Positions 22,557-24,065 of a DNA stretch of 24,065 bases are shown one piece after another. Below the pieces are notes generated by a model. That model searched no databases. It worked only from the letters and a program-made list of their open reading frames with translations, and was not told where the DNA came from. This DNA comes from Palsa-459 sp035937595. GTDB lineage: Bacteria; Actinomycetota; Acidimicrobiia; Acidimicrobiales; RAAP-2. Position 1 is the first letter of the stretch; each line of letters starts with the position of its first letter. A program made the translations under genes and the position numbers. Location of the stretch: positions 1 to 24,065 of the forward strand of contig DASZHS010000013.1 of assembly GCA_035937595.1 (NCBI GenBank), given 5' to 3'.

Positions 22557-22901
22557 GTGGCCCGCACACCGCGCGCGAACGCCGGACAGGTCCTCGACGC
22601 GCTCGCGGACCCCACGCGCCGCACCGTGGTGCAGCTCTTGGGCGAAGGGCCGCAGCGAGCCGGGACGCTCGCGGCGCGGGCGGGGACCTCCCCGCCGACG
22701 ATGAGCCGGCACCTCCGGGTGCTGCTCCACGCCGGGGTGATCAGCGACGCGCGTCCCTCCGAAGACGCCCGGGCCCGCGTCTTCTCGCTGCGCCCCGAGT
22801 CGCTCGCCGCCGTCACGGCGTGGCTGGACCAGATCAAGGCGCACTGGGACGAGCAGCTCGGCGCGTACCGGCGCTACGCACAGACAGGGAGCACACGATG
22901 A
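22557..22901 (+). CDS. ArsR-family winged-helix repressor
   Basis: 114 residues from GTG 22557. The core QVLDALADPTRRTVVQLLGEGPQRAGTLA is the ArsR/SmtB opening, and TSPPTMSRHLRVLLHAGVI (about 43-61) is the recognition helix region, followed by the beta wing with RVFSLRPE. No cysteines are present, so it does not sense metals through the classic Cys sites; it belongs to the type paired with SRPBCC (AHSA1-like) genes. GTG 22557 lies six bases after the -10 box, suggesting a leaderless mRNA; a TTG at 22521 is really the -35 box. It probably represses its own operon through the 22527-22550 repeat. The stop overlaps the next ATG by four bases (ATGA). Confidence 0.9.
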   Translation: MARTPRANAGQVLDALADPTRRTVVQLLGEGPQRAGTLAARAGTSPPTMSRHLRVLLHAGVISDARPSEDARARVFSLRPESLAAVTAWLDQIKAHWDEQLGAYRRYAQTGSTR

Positions 22902-23761
22902 CAGACGCACCGTCCATCGCGACGTCCGTCGAGGTCGACCTCGACCCGGACACGGCGTTCCGGGTCTTCACCGAGGAGCTCGGGTGCTGGTGGCTCCAGG
23001 GACCCATCAACTTCTACGACTCCGCCAAGGCGTACGGGAAGCGCATGGAGTGCTTCGTCGGCGGGCGGATCCTCGAGGTCTACGACCCGGCGACGGGCGA
23101 GGGGCTCGAGCTCGCCCGGATCACGACGTGGGAGCCGGGCGTGACCGTGGGCTGGACGAGCTCGGTCGACGACGTGCGCACCGAGGTGCGCTTCACCAAG
23201 ACCGACGGCGGCACCGTCGTGCGCGTCGTGGCCACGATCCCCGACGGCGGTGTGGACCGCGGCGGGACCGCGTGGGTCCGGACGACGCCGCTGTGGTACC
23301 CGCGCTGGGCGGCACGGCGCGACCAGGTCCCCCATAAGCCCGACGTGCCGTCGCGGCTCGCCGTGGCGGTCCACTACCACGACCCCGGCGCGGCGGCGCG
23401 CTGGCTGCGCGACGTGTTCGGGTTCGACCCGGTGAGCCGGGTCCCCGACGCCAACGGCGCGACCGAGGACCGCCAGACCTGGATCGAGTTCCAGGTGGGC
23501 GACGCGCGCGTGGTCGTGCTCGACGCCCCGCCGGGAGCGAACGTGACGCACCCGAACGCGGACGTCGTGCCGTGGGTGTTCGTCGACGACCTCGTCGGGC
23601 ACCACCGTCGCGCGAGCGACGGCGGCGCGGTGATCGTGGAGGCGCCGTGGCACCACGGCGTCTCCGCCTACAGCGCCGTGGACCTCGAGGGCCACCGCTG
23701 GACGTTCGCGCAGGCCAGCCCCCTGATGCGGGAGCGCGCGGCACCGGCGCCACCGACGTAA
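22898..23761 (+). CDS. SRPBCC (AHSA1-like) and VOC (glyoxalase-like) domain fusion protein
   Basis: 287 residues. Residues 1 to about 148 form an SRPBCC/AHSA1-like ligand-binding domain (VEVDLDPDTAFRVFTEELGCWW, GGRILEVYDPATGEG, ITTWEPGVTVGW). Residues from about 150 on form a VOC domain (LAVAVHYHDPGAAARWLRDVFGFDP, WIEFQVGDARVVVLDAPPG, WVFVDDLVGHHRRA, AYSAVDLEGHRWTFAQ). Both are small-molecule-binding folds; a one-chain fusion suggests binding and possible conversion of a hydrophobic or reactive ligand. It is coupled to the ArsR gene by an ATGA overlap, with GGGAG seven bases before its ATG, so its substrate or product may be the ArsR effector. The last VOC strand pair reads DLEGHRWTF, as in metal-free antibiotic-binding or PhnB-like members. 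Confidence 0.88.
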   Translation: MTDAPSIATSVEVDLDPDTAFRVFTEELGCWWLQGPINFYDSAKAYGKRMECFVGGRILEVYDPATGEGLELARITTWEPGVTVGWTSSVDDVRTEVRFTKTDGGTVVRVVATIPDGGVDRGGTAWVRTTPLWYPRWAARRDQVPHKPDVPSRLAVAVHYHDPGAAARWLRDVFGFDPVSRVPDANGATEDRQTWIEFQVGDARVVVLDAPPGANVTHPNADVVPWVFVDDLVGHHRRASDGGAVIVEAPWHHGVSAYSAVDLEGHRWTFAQASPLMRERAAPAPPT

Positions 23762-23801
23762 CCCAATCGTCACCGCGCCGCCCTTGCATGTGCCCCCGGC
23801 C

Positions 23802-23819
23802 CACCCCATAGTGGGGGTG
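23802..23819 (+). terminator. Hairpin downstream of the SRPBCC-VOC gene
   Basis: CACCCC, six-base loop, GGGGTG: a perfect 6-bp stem 40 bases beyond the stop codon. There is no T-run. It marks the left border of the low-GC segment at the window end. Confidence 0.4.
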
Positions 23820-24065
23820 CTGGAGGATCCGCCCGGATCCGGAGGAGGTTCCGTCGATTGGATGTCACGGAGGATCTTCATCCGGAGAGTCGGTTGCAGG
23901 GGATGACGCGAAGGACACCTTCGTACGGCTCAGGCGACTGACAGGCAAGCGGCTCGAGGTTGGAGCGTTGCAACGGGAGGGAGCAAGGATGTTCCCGCTG
24001 ATTGCCACTCCCCGGAGCAGCCGGCTCTCGGAGTACAACTGAAGTAGGGCGCCCGACCCCGTGGC
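23820..24065. other. Low-GC, apparently non-coding segment with hairpins and small ORFs (possible structured leader RNA)
   Basis: GC is about 60-65% by counting, against over 70% in the genes, and no frame shows the genome's codon bias. Visible structure: GGATCCG-CC-CGGATCC (23825-23840); GGAT-CTTC-ATCC (23873-23884), flanked by similar GGAGGATC and ATCCGGAG words, so two like hairpins in tandem; and CGAAGG-ACA-CCTTCG (23909-23923). Three small frames run rightward: 23862-23906 (MSRRIFIRRVGCRG), 23903-23941 overlapping it by ATGA, and 23989-24042 (MFPLIATPRSSRLSEYN) behind a good GGGAGG. It could be the 5' leader of a gene beyond the window. I do not recognise a known RNA family. Confidence 0.4.

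Noticed and set aside
22874..23881. A 335-codon - strand frame starting MKILRDIQSTEPPP at 23881 in the low-GC segment.
   Set aside because: No ribosome site or promoter, and after about 45 residues it runs antisense through the SRPBCC-VOC gene with shadow-frame composition.
23886..24042. Glycine-riboswitch-like words in order (GGAGAGTC, GAAGGA, CTCAGGC, GACAG; then AGGGAGCAA, CTCTC).
   Set aside because: The order is suggestive, but the core GCCGAAGGnGCAA is not matched, there is too little room for the P3 stem in the first unit, and the CGAAGG-ACA-CCTTCG hairpin would occupy the conserved core. An Rfam RF00504 search would settle it.

Overview
This is chromosomal DNA from a high-GC actinobacterium. 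Coding sequence has strong G/C bias at third codon positions. An F420-type LLM oxidoreductase of the Rv3520c kind, two proteins of the maleylpyruvate isomerase/DinB-like family, a Tat-dependent binding protein, and many TANNNT -10 boxes with apparently leaderless starts all fit that group. A deep-branching lineage such as Acidimicrobiia is possible, but that is inference. There are 23 credible protein genes, no tRNA, rRNA, CRISPR array or insertion sequence, and one low-GC stretch (about 23820-24065) that looks non-coding.

Layout. 1-3300: a truncated DinB-like gene diverges from an SRAP (HMCES/YedK) DNA-protein crosslink gene; then, leftward, a serine/threonine dehydratase and a secreted SGNH-domain protein. 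3290-6680: an SDR with a degraded active site and a P-loop kinase (leftward), an MFS transporter (rightward) sharing a very compact bidirectional promoter with the kinase, and a methyltransferase. 6747-9293: a Tat-exported family 5 solute-binding protein without permease genes, and a second DinB-like protein. 9358-11931: a three-gene DrrA/NodI-NodJ-type ABC operon whose ATPase lacks the Walker A lysine. 12021-14815: nucleobase uptake and salvage (an NCS1 permease converging on a purine-type phosphoribosyltransferase and upp). 14908-18778: a two-gene heterodimeric ABC exporter preceded by a -10 box, an 11-codon leader ORF and a perfect 9-bp inverted repeat. 18775-20812: an alpha/beta hydrolase and the F420 enzyme. 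20919-22470: a rhodanese-metallo-beta-lactamase fusion divergent from a single-domain rhodanese. 22521-23761: an ArsR repressor with a visible operator, coupled to an SRPBCC-VOC fusion.

The main candidates for something new are the exporter leader region (14908-14955), the bidirectional leaderless promoter (4734-4770), the ABC ATPase and the SDR that keep their folds but lose catalytic residues, and the structured low-GC segment at the right edge. All functional calls rest on reading motifs by eye; no database search was run.
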